Origin: Prochlorococcus sp. AG-402-N23
GTDB lineage: Bacteria > Cyanobacteriota > Cyanobacteriia > PCC-6307 > Cyanobiaceae
Assembly (NCBI GenBank): GCA_003216355.1
Contig: QCIX01000004.1
Location: 1-64,000 of the forward strand
Direction of reading: 5' to 3'
DNA: 64,000 nt
The notes under the pieces are model-generated. The model saw only the letters and a list, made by a program, of their open reading frames with translations, was not told the origin of the DNA and searched no databases. Positions 19,586-29,948 of the stretch are shown in pieces; position 1 is the stretch's first letter; every line of letters begins with the position of its first letter. Both the position numbers and the translations under genes were made by a program.

Positions 19586-19750
19586 ATGGAAAACCCAAAA
19601 ATTGCTTTAAAACAAATAATCTCTGACAACGTTACATCAATTGATAAAATAACATGTTCAAAATGTGGAGGGTCAGGAAATTTTAAAACACCTGAAAATT
19701 CAAGAAGAACTTGTTTAGTTTGTTTTGGTAGAGGCTACATTAAAATTTAA
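19586..19750 (+). CDS. DnaJ-type zinc-finger microprotein, 54 aa
   Basis: A 54-residue frame with ATG start and TAA stop, located between cobW-like and purS. It contains CSKCGGSGNF followed 15 residues later by CLVCFGRGYIKI, giving two CxxC(x)GxG motifs like the cysteine-rich domain of DnaJ and related small zinc proteins. Four cysteines could bind one zinc ion. Function is unknown; proximity to a COG0523 metal chaperone is suggestive only. Confidence 0.65.
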   Translation: MENPKIALKQIISDNVTSIDKITCSKCGGSGNFKTPENSRRTCLVCFGRGYIKI

Positions 19751-19847
19751 TAACTCAGAAAACCTTAAAGTAAAAATATTTGTTTATTAATCAATAGTAC
19801 TTTTTATTAAAATTTAAACTAATCTTCTAGTAGAAATTAATTTTTAA

Positions 19848-20102
19848 TTGGACCAATTTGCTGTAAAAGTTTTTGTAAAACTAAGACCCTCAGTTTTAGA
19901 TCCAGCAGGGGAAGCTACTAAATCTGCTTCTATAAAACTTGGAGCAGAGGGAATAAAATCATTACGTATAGGAAAAATTATTGAGGTGAAAATAGAAGGT
20001 AATGGTGAAAACGAAGTAAGAGCAAAAATTGATTTATTGTGTGATAGGTTATTCGCAAATACTGTTATTGAAGATTATGAGTATTCGCTAGAAAAATTAT
20101 AA
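19848..20102 (+). CDS. purS: Phosphoribosylformylglycinamidine synthase subunit PurS
   Basis: An 84-residue PurS, the small subunit that joins PurL and PurQ in the fourth step of purine synthesis. The core [18 protein letters not shown] and the later [17 protein letters not shown] are typical. TTG is used as start; the protein begins right at the first strand, so a longer version is unlikely. purQ begins one base after its stop, giving the usual purSQ unit. Confidence 0.93.
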   Translation: MDQFAVKVFVKLRPSVLDPAGEATKSASIKLGAEGIKSLRIGKIIEVKIEGNGENEVRAKIDLLCDRLFANTVIEDYEYSLEKL

Positions 20103-20103
20103 G

Positions 20104-20769
20104 ATGGATAATTTTACTGTAGGAGTTGTTGTCTTCCCTGGTTCTAATTGTGATCGTGATGTTGCATGGGCATTGGAAGGTTGTTTAGACATAAGAACAA
20201 AATACTTGTGGCATGAGTCTTCAGATTTAAGTGATGTAGATGCAATAGTTTTACCTGGAGGTTTTAGCTATGGTGATTATTTAAGATGCGGAGCAATTGC
20301 GAGATTCTCTCCATTAATAAATGCCTTGGATGAGTTTGTTAAAAGCGGAAAAAGAGTTTTAGGAATTTGTAATGGGTTTCAAATTTTGACAGAATCAGGG
20401 TTTTTGCCTGGTGCTCTTGTTGCAAATAAAAATCTTAATTTTATCTGTGATGACGTTGAACTGGATATCGTTTCTTCAAAAGGTGGTTGGTTTAATAATG
20501 GAGATGAAAAACACACTATTAAGTTGCCAATAGCTCATGGAGAAGGAAGATATCATTGTGATTCTGATACTTTAAAAAAACTTGTAGATAATGAATTAAT
20601 CGCTTTGAGATATAAAAATAATCCCAATGGATCCTCATTCGATATCGCAGGCATTACTAATGAAAAGGGAAATGTTCTGGGTTTAATGCCTCATCCAGAG
20701 CGAGCATGTGACGAGACAATTGGTGGGACTGATGGTCTCTTTACATTAAAATCATTAATATTGAAATAA
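20104..20769 (+). CDS. purQ: Phosphoribosylformylglycinamidine synthase subunit PurQ (glutaminase)
   Basis: A 221-residue class I glutamine amidotransferase supplying ammonia to PurL. Visible are [16 protein letters not shown] at the N-terminus, the oxyanion stretch [17 protein letters not shown], the nucleophile Cys in GICNGFQIL (near residue 92), and the His-Glu end of the triad in [12 protein letters not shown]. It lies one base after purS, followed by a strong terminator. Confidence 0.97.
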   Translation: MDNFTVGVVVFPGSNCDRDVAWALEGCLDIRTKYLWHESSDLSDVDAIVLPGGFSYGDYLRCGAIARFSPLINALDEFVKSGKRVLGICNGFQILTESGFLPGALVANKNLNFICDDVELDIVSSKGGWFNNGDEKHTIKLPIAHGEGRYHCDSDTLKKLVDNELIALRYKNNPNGSSFDIAGITNEKGNVLGLMPHPERACDETIGGTDGLFTLKSLILK

Positions 20770-20798
20770 AAAAGACCCCCTTTTTGGAGGTCTTTTTT
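20768..20798. terminator. Bidirectional rho-independent terminator between purQ and fba
   Basis: The left arm A6-GACCCCC and right arm GGAGGTC-T6 are separated by T5, forming a 13-bp stem with one C-A mismatch. A- and T-runs on the two sides allow it to serve both the plus-strand purQ and the minus-strand fba transcripts. Confidence 0.85.
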
Positions 20799-20816
20799 AT
20801 TTAGTTTTGGAAGAAA

Positions 20817-21890
20817 TTAAACAGTAGCTTTTACTTTTGGATCTAATTCACCTTTTGCGTAAAGATCAGCAAAATAATTAGTGCTGTTCTGTTTAATCTT
20901 ACTTGCTTGACCTTCGCACCAGAACTGCTTGTATCTATCAAGACAAACTTGCTTCATGTATTTTCTAGCAGGCTTGTTGAAATGTCTTGGGTCAAAGTTT
21001 GCCTTATCAGCAAATGCTGCCTCTCTAACTGCGGCAGTGAATGCAAGCCTGTTATCGGTATCAATGTTTACTTTTCTAACTCCATTTCTTATTCCTTCTT
21101 GAATCTCTTCAACAGGAACACCATATGTTTGAGGAATTTCACCACCATATTTGTTAATGATATCCAACCATTCTTGAGGAACTGAACTAGATCCATGCAT
21201 TACAAGATGTGTATTTGGCAGTGCTTTATGAATTTCAGCAATTCTGCTAATTGCAAGAACTTCTCCTGTTGGTTTCCTTGTAAATTTATAAGCACCATGA
21301 CTTGTACCTATAGCAATAGCTAATGCATCGACTTTTGTTTTAGACACAAAATCTGCAGCTTCTTCAGGATCAGTCAAAAGCATATCAGTAGAAAGTTCAC
21401 CTTCAAATCCATGACCATCTTCTGCTTCTCCTTTCCCTGTTTCTAATGAACCTAAGCAACCTAGTTCTCCTTCCACACTAACTCCAACTGAATGAGCAAA
21501 ATCTACTACTTTTTTAGTAACTGCAACATTATATTCGTAACTAGCTGGTGTTTTTGCATCTGCCTCTAGAGAACCATCCATCATTACTGATGTGAAACCA
21601 TTTATAGCTGCTGAATAACATGTTGATGGCTCATTACCGTGGTCTTGGTGCATTACCACTGGAATATTAGGATATGTTTCTGTAGCAGCAAGGATTAGAT
21701 GACGTAGGAAAATTTCTCCTGCATAATTTCTTGCCCCTCTTGAAGCTTGGAGGATTACAGGACTATCAGTTTCATATGCTGCTTCCATGATTGCTTGAAC
21801 TTGTTCAAGGTTATTAACATTGAAAGCTGGAATACCGTAACCATTCTCAGCAGCGTGATCTAAAAGTAGTCTTAGTGGAACGAGGGCCAT
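20817..21890 (-). CDS. fba: Class II fructose-bisphosphate aldolase
   Basis: A 357-residue zinc-dependent aldolase of the Calvin cycle and glycolysis, condensing triose phosphates to fructose bisphosphate (and possibly sedoheptulose bisphosphate). It shows HQDHG near residue 81 for metal binding, [26 protein letters not shown] and the phosphate stretch [11 protein letters not shown]. This is the long form typical of cyanobacteria and proteobacteria with cbb clusters. The class I enzyme follows upstream on the same strand. Confidence 0.97.
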   Translation of the reverse strand: MALVPLRLLLDHAAENGYGIPAFNVNNLEQVQAIMEAAYETDSPVILQASRGARNYAGEIFLRHLILAATETYPNIPVVMHQDHGNEPSTCYSAAINGFTSVMMDGSLEADAKTPASYEYNVAVTKKVVDFAHSVGVSVEGELGCLGSLETGKGEAEDGHGFEGELSTDMLLTDPEEAADFVSKTKVDALAIAIGTSHGAYKFTRKPTGEVLAISRIAEIHKALPNTHLVMHGSSSVPQEWLDIINKYGGEIPQTYGVPVEEIQEGIRNGVRKVNIDTDNRLAFTAAVREAAFADKANFDPRHFNKPARKYMKQVCLDRYKQFWCEGQASKIKQNSTNYFADLYAKGELDPKVKATV

Positions 21891-22037
21891 AATTAAAATA
21901 AGTTAAATGCTATATAAAGCATATGTTTCCGCGAGTTTAGTATAAATAGGTATCAAATGTCACGTCATTAGATATACAAAATACTAAATTAAAGAAACTA
22001 ATTTTATGACCGAGAGTATATTTTTAGAATTTTTTTT

Positions 22038-23105
22038 TTAATAAGTGTAGCCTGCTACAAATAATTGTTCATCTGAAGAAGGTTGAGATCCTGCTACATA
22101 GGCACCTTTTGAAGCTTCAGAGTTTGCTTGAGCTCTTGCTATTAATGCTTTTTGACCTCCTTCAACGTCGCTTCCTTTCCAGGCCTTTAAGCATGAGTGC
22201 TGCAATGCTCTTCCATAGGAGAATGAAACATTCCATAAAGCTTTCCTGTAAAGAGTGTTCATATTATTTAAATAAACAGAAGCAGCTTCTTCGCTTAACC
22301 CTCCTGATAAGAAAACTATTCCAGGAACAGATGAAGGAACGCATCTTTCCATAGTTCTGATTGTCATTTCAGCAACCTTCATAGGATCAGCCTTTGTTTG
22401 ACAATCTGCTCCATTAACAGTCATAGAGGGTTTTAAAAGAGTGCCTTCTAGAAAAACTCCATTTGCTTGACAGGCAATATAAACCTGCTTTATTACCTCT
22501 TCTTGAACTTCAGCAGTTTTTTCAATAGTATGGTCGCCGTCCATTAAAATTTCAGGTTCAATAATTGGTACCAACCCAGATTCTTGAACTGATCTTGCAT
22601 ACCTTGCTAATCCCCAAGCATTCTCTTGTATTGATAGTTTTGAAGGACAACCATCATTTGTAATTTGCAGAACTGCTCTCCACTTTGCAAATCTGGCACC
22701 TTGTTCATAATATTTTGCTGCTCTTTCAACTAACCCATCTAGGCCAGAGCAAAAAGTTTCTACATCTCCTCCTCCTGGAAGTGGATTTAGGCCTTTATCG
22801 ACCTTTATACCTGGAATAATACCTAAATTATTTAGTTTCTTAACCATTGACTCACCATCTTGGTGATTCTGATAAAGAGTCTCTTCGAAGAGGATTGCTC
22901 CACTTATATATTTGCCAAGACCTTCCGTAGTAAAAAGCATTCCTCTATATGCCTTCCTATTTTCTTCAGTATTCTCAAGGCCGATTCCAGCGAGTCTTTT
23001 ACCTACTGTTTTAGTTGATTCATCTACCGCTAATATCCCTTTTCCTTTAGAAGCCAGTAATTGAGCATTTTGTTTAAGCTCATTTTTGTAATAATTTAAA
23101 GTCAT
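22038..23105 (-). CDS. fda: Class I fructose-bisphosphate aldolase
   Basis: A 355-residue Schiff-base aldolase, unrelated in mechanism to the class II enzyme next door. Signatures are GKGILAVDESTKTVGKRL near residue 20, KVDKGLNPLPGG, and the lysine-centred VFLEGTLLKPSM around residue 225. The C-terminus ends with a tyrosine, as in eukaryotic class I aldolases. Keeping both classes next to each other in a streamlined genome suggests distinct conditions of use; for example, class I needs no metal. Confidence 0.95.
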   Translation of the reverse strand: MTLNYYKNELKQNAQLLASKGKGILAVDESTKTVGKRLAGIGLENTEENRKAYRGMLFTTEGLGKYISGAILFEETLYQNHQDGESMVKKLNNLGIIPGIKVDKGLNPLPGGGDVETFCSGLDGLVERAAKYYEQGARFAKWRAVLQITNDGCPSKLSIQENAWGLARYARSVQESGLVPIIEPEILMDGDHTIEKTAEVQEEVIKQVYIACQANGVFLEGTLLKPSMTVNGADCQTKADPMKVAEMTIRTMERCVPSSVPGIVFLSGGLSEEAASVYLNNMNTLYRKALWNVSFSYGRALQHSCLKAWKGSDVEGGQKALIARAQANSEASKGAYVAGSQPSSDEQLFVAGYTY

Positions 23106-23208
23106 TCTTTAATAATTCAGTTCAATTGATTTTTCCAGAATATGAAAAAAAAATAAATTCAATCCAATACTTTATCGGGTGATAATTGCTACTTATAAAT
23201 GTATAACC

Positions 23209-24306
23209 TTAAATTTTGATACTTAATCCACTTTTCGAAGATTCTCTTATGGCTTCGCAAACTTTATGACTAGCAAGTCCCTCACATAAGCCTGGGATTA
23301 CAGGTGTTTTATTAATTATACTCTGAGCCCATAAATTTTGAATTCTCAAAACTGGAGCTATTCTCCCATCAGTCCATGTTTTTTCAAAATTAAAACTTGA
23401 ATCTGGAGTTAGATTTTGTATTTTATTTTCGTTGTTTGAATATTTCAAATTAAAACCATGTACATAATCTTTTTGGTTTTCGCTTTTAAGAATAAGTGAA
23501 CCTTCGCTTCCATATATTTCTAAACTAAATCCTCTACCGTTTTTAGAAATCGATGATAAAGATACCTGACATGGAATAAGATTCGAGCTGTAGTTTGATA
23601 TGTCTATATTGGCTAAACATACATCTTCACTCGTAACATTATTTAAATCAGATGAATTAGTTAAGGGTCTTTTTTTTATTGATGTTGCTAACTTGCCAGA
23701 CACGTTTATTGCTTCTCCAAAAAACCAATTCAACATATCGAATGCATGAGTACCTAAGGCGCCAATAACTCCTCCACCTTTTTCTTCCAATGAATACCAA
23801 TTCCAGGATCTTTTGGGGTCGGATCTACTGCCCATTAACCAATCTAATTTGACTAAATATATATCTCCTAAGATATTTTCATCAATAAGTTTTTTTGTCT
23901 GAAGGAAAAGAGGTACTGCTCTATATTCAAAATCAACACATACGCTTAAATTATTAATCAAAGATATTCTCTGAAGCTCTTCTATTTCAAGGGACGATAT
24001 TGAAACAGGTTTTTCTAGTAGCAAATTTTTATTGTTCTCAAGTGCACTATTTGCTAATTTAAATCTTGATTCAGGAGGGGTAGCAATAATGATCCCATCA
24101 ATTTCTGGAGATTTAATTAAGTCATCCCAATCATGAAAAAAATCTAAGCCCGTTTCTTTTTCTAATATCGATTTTTGCTTTTTCTCATAATGATAAATAG
24201 CTACAGGAGTTAAGTAATCAGATTCTTTTAATGCTTCTAAATGAACTTTTTTACCAAACCCTAGTCCAGCGATTGCTATTTTTAATTTTTTATTTTTAGA
24301 ATTCAT
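23209..24306 (-). CDS. Gfo/Idh/MocA family NAD(P)-dependent oxidoreductase
   Basis: A 365-residue dehydrogenase with N-terminal Rossmann motif AIAGLGFGKKVHLEAL, the EKPVS signature (LLLEKPVSISS, near residue 95) and an alpha/beta C-terminal domain holding GGGVIGALGTHAFDML. Substrates of this family are usually sugars, inositols or biliverdin-like compounds; nothing here points to one. It follows the secreted 130-aa gene by 2 bases and so belongs to the accD transcript. Confidence 0.85.
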   Translation of the reverse strand: MNSKNKKLKIAIAGLGFGKKVHLEALKESDYLTPVAIYHYEKKQKSILEKETGLDFFHDWDDLIKSPEIDGIIIATPPESRFKLANSALENNKNLLLEKPVSISSLEIEELQRISLINNLSVCVDFEYRAVPLFLQTKKLIDENILGDIYLVKLDWLMGSRSDPKRSWNWYSLEEKGGGVIGALGTHAFDMLNWFFGEAINVSGKLATSIKKRPLTNSSDLNNVTSEDVCLANIDISNYSSNLIPCQVSLSSISKNGRGFSLEIYGSEGSLILKSENQKDYVHGFNLKYSNNENKIQNLTPDSSFNFEKTWTDGRIAPVLRIQNLWAQSIINKTPVIPGLCEGLASHKVCEAIRESSKSGLSIKI

Positions 24307-24308
24307 TC

Positions 24309-24701
24309 TTATTCATTAATAAACTCTGAACAGCTATTTTCAATAACAACATCTATGAGTTCATCATTATTAGAAGTTTGCCATTTTGATTTAAATTGAG
24401 GTATTCCATTTATGGAAGTATCTTTGAACTTTTTTTCATCGCAATTAATTCTCATTACATAAAGTGATAACTTTCCATCATCATCCGAATTAGTTGGATT
24501 TTTAAAGAACTTTGTTAAGACAGTTATTTCACCGTTTGGAAGAGGCTTAATACTACCTTTATCAAGCCATTCTTTCCCTTCATTATTCTCTTTTAGTAGG
24601 ACCCAGTCAACATTTCCTATTCCATAAGAATATGGAGCAAAATTTAAAATAAAAAATAAAAGGCTTAAAGAAAAATTAAAGAAATTTGAAATAATTCTCA
24701 T
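24309..24701 (-). CDS. Secreted hypothetical protein, 130 aa
   Basis: It begins with a signal peptide (about residues 1-27, hydrophobic core SLSLLFFILNFAPYSYG). The mature part is beta-rich and contains two cysteines (in RINCDEKK and ENSCSEF) that could form a disulfide. It starts one base from the accD stop and ends two bases before the Gfo/Idh gene. A periplasmic or lumenal location is likely; the function is not recognised. Confidence 0.75.
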   Translation of the reverse strand: MRIISNFFNFSLSLLFFILNFAPYSYGIGNVDWVLLKENNEGKEWLDKGSIKPLPNGEITVLTKFFKNPTNSDDDGKLSLYVMRINCDEKKFKDTSINGIPQFKSKWQTSNNDELIDVVIENSCSEFINE

Positions 24702-24702
24702 T

Positions 24703-25584
24703 TTACATATTTGCTTTTAAAAGTTCTTTTACACCATGAATTTTTAAAATTTTAGTCAAAGTATCCTTGAGATCTTTCCTTTTAACTATTACATCAACAA
24801 AACCATGCTCAAGCAGATATTCAGCTGTTTGAAAATTATCGGGTAATTTTTCTCTTAATGTTTGTTCTATAACCCTTCTTCCAGCAAAACCAATAAGAGC
24901 TTTAGGTTCCGCCAAAATTAAATCACCTAACATTGCAAAGCTTGCTGTTACCCCTCCAGTTGTTGGATGAGTTAACAAGGGCATATAAAGAAGATTGTTT
25001 TCTTTATGTTTTTTTAGTGCTCCAGATATTTTTGCCATTTGCATGAGACTTAACATACCTTCTTGCATCCTTGCTCCTCCTGATGCGCAAACAATAAGAA
25101 TTGGAAAATTTTCTAAAGTTGCTTTCTCAATTATCCTTGTAATTTTTTCACCAACTACTGAACCCATGGATCCTCCCATAAATCGAAAATCCATAACAGC
25201 TAATGCTAAAGGCATTGAATTTACAGAACAGATACCTGTTACGACTCCATCTCTTAAACCAGTACCTGCTTGACTTTCTTTAATTCGATCAGCATACGCT
25301 CTTCTATCTTTAAAACCTAAAGGATCTGTAGGACTTAGTGAACTATCAAACTCCTCGAATGAATTTTTGTCAGCAATTATTTTTATCCTTTCATCGCTAT
25401 TAATCCTATTGTGGTGTCCACAATTACTACAAACATTGAAATTTGAAATTAGGTCTTTTCTATAGGCTACTTGCGAACATTCTGAACATTTAACCCACAA
25501 ACCATCTCCCTCATCAGTATCTTGCGAAACTTTTCCAACAAATTGATCTTTACGCCTTGCGGCAAACCAGTCGATTAATGACAC
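24703..25584 (-). CDS. accD: Acetyl-CoA carboxylase carboxyltransferase beta subunit
   Basis: 293 residues. The zinc ribbon has C33, C36, C52 and C55. The carboxyltransferase core follows with [43 protein letters not shown] and [17 protein letters not shown]. Together with AccA it transfers CO2 from carboxybiotin to acetyl-CoA, the committed step of fatty acid synthesis. Length is normal for a bacterial AccD. Confidence 0.97.
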   Translation of the reverse strand: MSLIDWFAARRKDQFVGKVSQDTDEGDGLWVKCSECSQVAYRKDLISNFNVCSNCGHHNRINSDERIKIIADKNSFEEFDSSLSPTDPLGFKDRRAYADRIKESQAGTGLRDGVVTGICSVNSMPLALAVMDFRFMGGSMGSVVGEKITRIIEKATLENFPILIVCASGGARMQEGMLSLMQMAKISGALKKHKENNLLYMPLLTHPTTGGVTASFAMLGDLILAEPKALIGFAGRRVIEQTLREKLPDNFQTAEYLLEHGFVDVIVKRKDLKDTLTKILKIHGVKELLKANM

Positions 25585-25724
25585 AACGTTTCCTGTTTTT
25601 TCTATTTAAATCTAAATAAGGTACTTTTATCAAGAAAGATATATAAAAATTTGAGATCCTCTAGATTAAAAACTCTTCAAAGTAAAAAATATAATGATTT
25701 GAGTTGATAATCGAAAATTAAATA

Positions 25725-26621
25725 TTATTTATTTTTCTCCTCAATCATTTTATGAATTATTGGAGTGAGAATTAGTTCCATTGCGAATCCCATTTTTCCT
25801 CCATTTACAACGATACTTGTTGGACTTGACATAAATGAATCGTTAATCATTCCAAGCAAGTATTGAAAATCAATCCCCCATTTTTCTCTTGCCCCTTTTC
25901 TGAAATGTATGATCACAAAGCTCTCATCAGGAGTTGGGATATTCCTGCATATGAAAGGATTAGAGGTGTCAATTGTGGGAATTCTTTGGAAATTAATATC
26001 GGTTTTGCTGAATTGTGGACATATGTGATTTATATAATCAGGCATTCTTCTCAATATAGTATCCACAATGGTTTCCGCTGAGTAACCTCTTTCTGCGTTA
26101 TCTCTATGAATTTTTTGAATCCACTCTAAATTTGTTATCGGAACAACACCAACAAGTAAATCAGCATAAGAGGAAACATTGTATCCATCACCTTCTACCC
26201 CGCCATGCAAACCTTCATAAAAAAGTACATCTGTTCCCTCAGGAATATCTTCCCATGGAGTAAATTGACCAGGTTCTAAGGATGTCCCAAGTCTTGTATT
26301 ATGTTCTTCTGCTTCTTCAAGACTATGTAGATAATATCTTTTCTTTCCTCCTCCAGTTTCACCATAGATTTTAAAAAGTTCTTCTAGCTTGTCAAAAAGA
26401 TTAGCCTCTGGACCAAAATGAGAGAAATTTTCACCTTTTGAAAGAGCGTCTGCCATAGCTTTTTTCATAGGCATTCTTTCAAATCTGTGGTAACTATCAC
26501 CTTCTACAACTGCAGGAACGATATCTTCTCTGGCAAAAATATGCTCAAAGGCTCTTTTTACTGTACTTGTTCCTGCTCCTGAAGATCCTGTTACAGCGAC
26601 TACTGGATGACGTTTTGACAT
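25725..26621 (-). CDS. prk: Phosphoribulokinase, proteobacterial class I-like
   Basis: A 298-residue kinase that phosphorylates ribulose 5-phosphate to RuBP. The P-loop is VTGSSGAGTSTVKRAFE at the N-terminus, followed by VVEGDSYHRFERMPMK and later FYEGLHGGVEGDGYNV. The P-loop without cysteine and the length near 300 match the class I (proteobacterial) type rather than the redox-regulated class II enzyme of most cyanobacteria and plants. Only two cysteines are present, in HICPQFS and FICRNIP. Confidence 0.95.
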   Translation of the reverse strand: MSKRHPVVAVTGSSGAGTSTVKRAFEHIFAREDIVPAVVEGDSYHRFERMPMKKAMADALSKGENFSHFGPEANLFDKLEELFKIYGETGGGKKRYYLHSLEEAEEHNTRLGTSLEPGQFTPWEDIPEGTDVLFYEGLHGGVEGDGYNVSSYADLLVGVVPITNLEWIQKIHRDNAERGYSAETIVDTILRRMPDYINHICPQFSKTDINFQRIPTIDTSNPFICRNIPTPDESFVIIHFRKGAREKWGIDFQYLLGMINDSFMSSPTSIVVNGGKMGFAMELILTPIIHKMIEEKNK

Positions 26622-26708
26622 TTTTTAAAAACAATATCTCATGATTCTGACAGGTCATATGCCAACTTTATGTTTTACTTAAAAATATTTTTTTATTTAT
26701 TAATTTTT

Positions 26709-27782
26709 TTAAATTTCATCCATTATTTTATCTCCGATTTGACTGCAAGATAAAACTTCAGAAGACCTATCAGCTAAATCTGCTGTTCTAAATCCTTTTG
26801 ATAAAACTTTATCAATGGCAGTTTCTAAATTTTTTGCGGCTTTTTCTTCATTTAATCCAATTTTTAACATCATGGAAGCAGATAAAAGCATTGCTATAGG
26901 ATTCGCTATGTTTTTACCGGCTATATCAGGAGCCGAACCATGAACAGGTTCAAAAACTCCTGGGCCATTATTGTTTAGAGAAGCAGATGGAAGCATACCA
27001 ATAGAACCAGTTAACATTGCGGCTAAGTCGCTTAAAATATCTCCAAATAAATTACTTGTTAAAATTACATCAAATTGACCAGGATCTCTAACTAATTGCA
27101 TCGCTGCATTATCAACGTACATATTGCTTAGAGATATATTTTTTTCTTTTGAGGTGATATTTAAAACTGTATCTCTCCACAATTGACTAACCTCAAGAAC
27201 GTTTGATTTGTCAACAGAACATATTTTTTTATTTCTTTGGTTAGCAATTTTTATTGCTATTTCAGTTATTCTCTCTATTTCGGCTGAATCATAAACCATG
27301 GTATTGAAAGCTTTTGGGATTTTTGTATTTGTTATATGTCCTCTTGGTTTTCCAAAATAAATTCCCCCTATTAATTCTCTTACAACAATAAGATCTACAT
27401 GCTCAACGATTTCTTTTTTTAATGTACTTGAATCTAATAGAGATTTTCTTATTTTGACAGGCCTGATATTTGCGAAAAGGTTTAGGGCAGATCTTAACTT
27501 TAGCAACCCACTTTCTGGCCTTAATTCTCTTGCAAGAGAGTCATATTTAATATCTCCAACACATGCTAAAAGTACAGCATCACTATTTTTGCATTGATCT
27601 AGTGTCTCATCTGGAGCTGGAGTCCCATATTTTTCATAAGCTATCCCTCCAAATAATTTCTCAATAATCTGAATATCAAAATTATGATTTTTTGAAAGCT
27701 TTTTTAAAACACTTTTTGAAACTTCTGAAATCTCTGGTCCAATTCCGTCTCCTGACAATAAAACAATCTTATATTTTTTCAT
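26709..27782 (-). CDS. leuB: 3-isopropylmalate dehydrogenase
   Basis: A 357-residue decarboxylating dehydrogenase of leucine synthesis. Motifs are LLSGDGIGPEI at the N-terminus, RPESGLLKLRSALNLFANIRP, the active-site IVVRELIGGIYFG (RELTGGIY in many relatives), DNAAMQLVRDPGQFDVI and GPGVFEPVHGSAPDIAGK. Its start lies 28 bases after the lpxD stop on the same strand. Confidence 0.97.
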   Translation of the reverse strand: MKKYKIVLLSGDGIGPEISEVSKSVLKKLSKNHNFDIQIIEKLFGGIAYEKYGTPAPDETLDQCKNSDAVLLACVGDIKYDSLARELRPESGLLKLRSALNLFANIRPVKIRKSLLDSSTLKKEIVEHVDLIVVRELIGGIYFGKPRGHITNTKIPKAFNTMVYDSAEIERITEIAIKIANQRNKKICSVDKSNVLEVSQLWRDTVLNITSKEKNISLSNMYVDNAAMQLVRDPGQFDVILTSNLFGDILSDLAAMLTGSIGMLPSASLNNNGPGVFEPVHGSAPDIAGKNIANPIAMLLSASMMLKIGLNEEKAAKNLETAIDKVLSKGFRTADLADRSSEVLSCSQIGDKIMDEI

Positions 27783-27810
27783 TTAAATTCTTGTTTAATA
27801 GAACAATAAA

Positions 27811-28845
27811 TTATTGCTTGTCTAATTGTCTAAGTTTTTTTGCTAATTCTGGTAATTTTTTAAAAATACTTGAACTCCTTAGCCATGATTTATTTTCCAT
27901 CGCGGGGAAACCACTAATTACCTTGCCATCTTCTATGTCACAATGAACTCCGCATTTTGAACTAGCTATGACATTATTACCAACTTTTACTCTATTATTG
28001 ACTCCTACTTGCCCTGCCAAAATAACACCATCTCCAATAGTTGCTCCTCCAGCGATACCAACTTGAGCTGCAAATGCACAATTCTTTCCAATTTTTACTC
28101 CATGACCTACTTGTATTAAATTATCCAACTTTGTTCCCTCATCAATAAAAGTAAATCCAACTGCGGGTCTATCAATACAACAATTCGTTCCAATTTCTAC
28201 AAAACTCATTATTTTTACACCACCTTTTTGAGGCATCTTTACCCATTTGCTATTTTTAGGAATAAAACCAAATCCCTCTGATCCAATAACAGAATTTGAA
28301 TTAATTACACAATTATTTTTTAAAGTGGTATTTTCGTAAATTACACAATTTGGATGAATTATATTATTATTTCCTATTCGAACATTGCCTAAAATTGATG
28401 ATCCAGGGAGAATATGATTATTGTCTCCAATTACAGTATTTTCTCCAATATAGACATTAGGTCCAATATGGCAATCTGCTCCAATTATTGCTGTTTTATC
28501 TATAACCGCTGAAGCGTGAATTCCTGGTTTGAAATTTATAGGTTTATATAAACAATCCAATATTTCTGCAAATGCAATTCTTGGATTTTTAACGATTAAG
28601 TTTGATATATTGAGTTTCTTTAGGGCACTAACGATTTCATCGTTGTTTGTAGTTATTATTGCTGATGCTTTAGTTTGATCTAATTTTTCTTTAAGGATAT
28701 TATTTTCTTCTAAAAAAGATATTTGATGTTTAACTGCAGCATCTAATGATGCAGCATCATCTATATTTAAATCTTCGAAAATATTGGCACTAATAAAATT
28801 TGAATTTCCTTTTTTTATTAGATCAACTAAATCACTTAAAAGCAT
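27811..28845 (-). CDS. lpxD: UDP-3-O-acyl-glucosamine N-acyltransferase
   Basis: 344 residues. An N-terminal uridine-binding domain is followed by a left-handed beta-helix of hexapeptide repeats (for example IGADCHIGPNVYIGENTVIG). The catalytic His lies in QVGHGVKIGKNC. LpxD adds the second acyl chain to UDP-3-acyl-GlcN in lipid A assembly at the cytoplasmic membrane. It shows that the outer membrane carries lipid A-type lipopolysaccharide. Confidence 0.95.
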   Translation of the reverse strand: MLLSDLVDLIKKGNSNFISANIFEDLNIDDAASLDAAVKHQISFLEENNILKEKLDQTKASAIITTNNDEIVSALKKLNISNLIVKNPRIAFAEILDCLYKPINFKPGIHASAVIDKTAIIGADCHIGPNVYIGENTVIGDNNHILPGSSILGNVRIGNNNIIHPNCVIYENTTLKNNCVINSNSVIGSEGFGFIPKNSKWVKMPQKGGVKIMSFVEIGTNCCIDRPAVGFTFIDEGTKLDNLIQVGHGVKIGKNCAFAAQVGIAGGATIGDGVILAGQVGVNNRVKVGNNVIASSKCGVHCDIEDGKVISGFPAMENKSWLRSSSIFKKLPELAKKLRQLDKQ

Positions 28846-28865
28846 TTTTCAGTTTTAATTTTTTT

Positions 28866-29948
28866 CTAAGAGAGAGCAAGAACATCTCTGTGTACGACAA
28901 TTATCGAGGAGTTGTTATCTTCTTTATTATTTAAGATACTTCTTAATTTGTCGCTACTTATTGATACTAAACCTTTTGCAACTTCTTTATCATTTGTATT
29001 TACGATTTTAACTGCCTGATTAATTGTAAAGTTTCCTTCTACATTCTTAACACCAACAGCTAAAAGTGAGGCACCTTTTTTTTTAATTGCAAAAGAAGCG
29101 CCATCATCTAAAGTAATTTTCCCTACTGTTTGAATTGCATGTGAAAGCCAACTTTTTTTGTTTCCAATAGGTTTTTCTACTGGATAAAATAAAGTTCCAA
29201 TTTTATTATCATTAAAAATTTCAATTAAGTTTTTTTTATTAGTTCCATCAATTAGTTGGACTTCGACTCCTCCTTTTGTTGCTATTTCTGCAGAAATTAA
29301 TTTTGTAGAAATTCCTCCTGTTCCCCATTCATTATTTGAGTTTTGAATATTTTTATCTTTAATTTCCTTTAATTCACTATTATGAACTTCTTTAATAGGT
29401 TGCGCATCTTTATTATTACGTGGATCTTTTGAGTATAGATTTTCAATATCGGTTAATAAAATAAGCTTGTTAGCATTTATAGCCAAGGCAACTAAAGCAG
29501 AGAGGGTATCATTATCTCCATATTTAAGCTCTTCATTTGCTACGGTATCATTTTCATTTACTATTGGAATAACATTTAAATCGATTAATTTTTTTAAAGT
29601 TTTAGAAGCGTTATTAAAGGATTCTCGTGAATTGAAATCAGCTTTAGTTATTAAAATTTGAGCAATATTATGACCTAATTTACTAAATACTTTATCGTAT
29701 AAGGACATTAAATTAACTTGACCTACTGCAGCAGTAGCTTGCAGGGTACTTAAATCATTTGGTCTCGTTTTAATATTTAATTTTTGGCACCCTAATCCAA
29801 CGGCTCCACTAGTTACTAAAATTAACTTGTTTCCTCTTGAAAGAAAACTTTTAAAGGATCTAGAAAGGTTTTCAATAACTTCTTCTGTAGATGTTTCATC
29901 TGTTCCTCTTAAAATACTAGTGCCAATTTTTATAACCCAAGTTTTCAT
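28866..29948 (-). CDS. proB: Glutamate 5-kinase
   Basis: A 360-residue enzyme phosphorylating glutamate at the start of proline synthesis. The kinase domain shows [43 protein letters not shown] and [15 protein letters not shown]-terminal PUA-like domain follows (from about residue 275). Its ATG overlaps the end of the yqeG-like gene by 4 bases, so it is translationally coupled. Confidence 0.96.
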   Translation of the reverse strand: MKTWVIKIGTSILRGTDETSTEEVIENLSRSFKSFLSRGNKLILVTSGAVGLGCQKLNIKTRPNDLSTLQATAAVGQVNLMSLYDKVFSKLGHNIAQILITKADFNSRESFNNASKTLKKLIDLNVIPIVNENDTVANEELKYGDNDTLSALVALAINANKLILLTDIENLYSKDPRNNKDAQPIKEVHNSELKEIKDKNIQNSNNEWGTGGISTKLISAEIATKGGVEVQLIDGTNKKNLIEIFNDNKIGTLFYPVEKPIGNKKSWLSHAIQTVGKITLDDGASFAIKKKGASLLAVGVKNVEGNFTINQAVKIVNTNDKEVAKGLVSISSDKLRSILNNKEDNNSSIIVVHRDVLALS

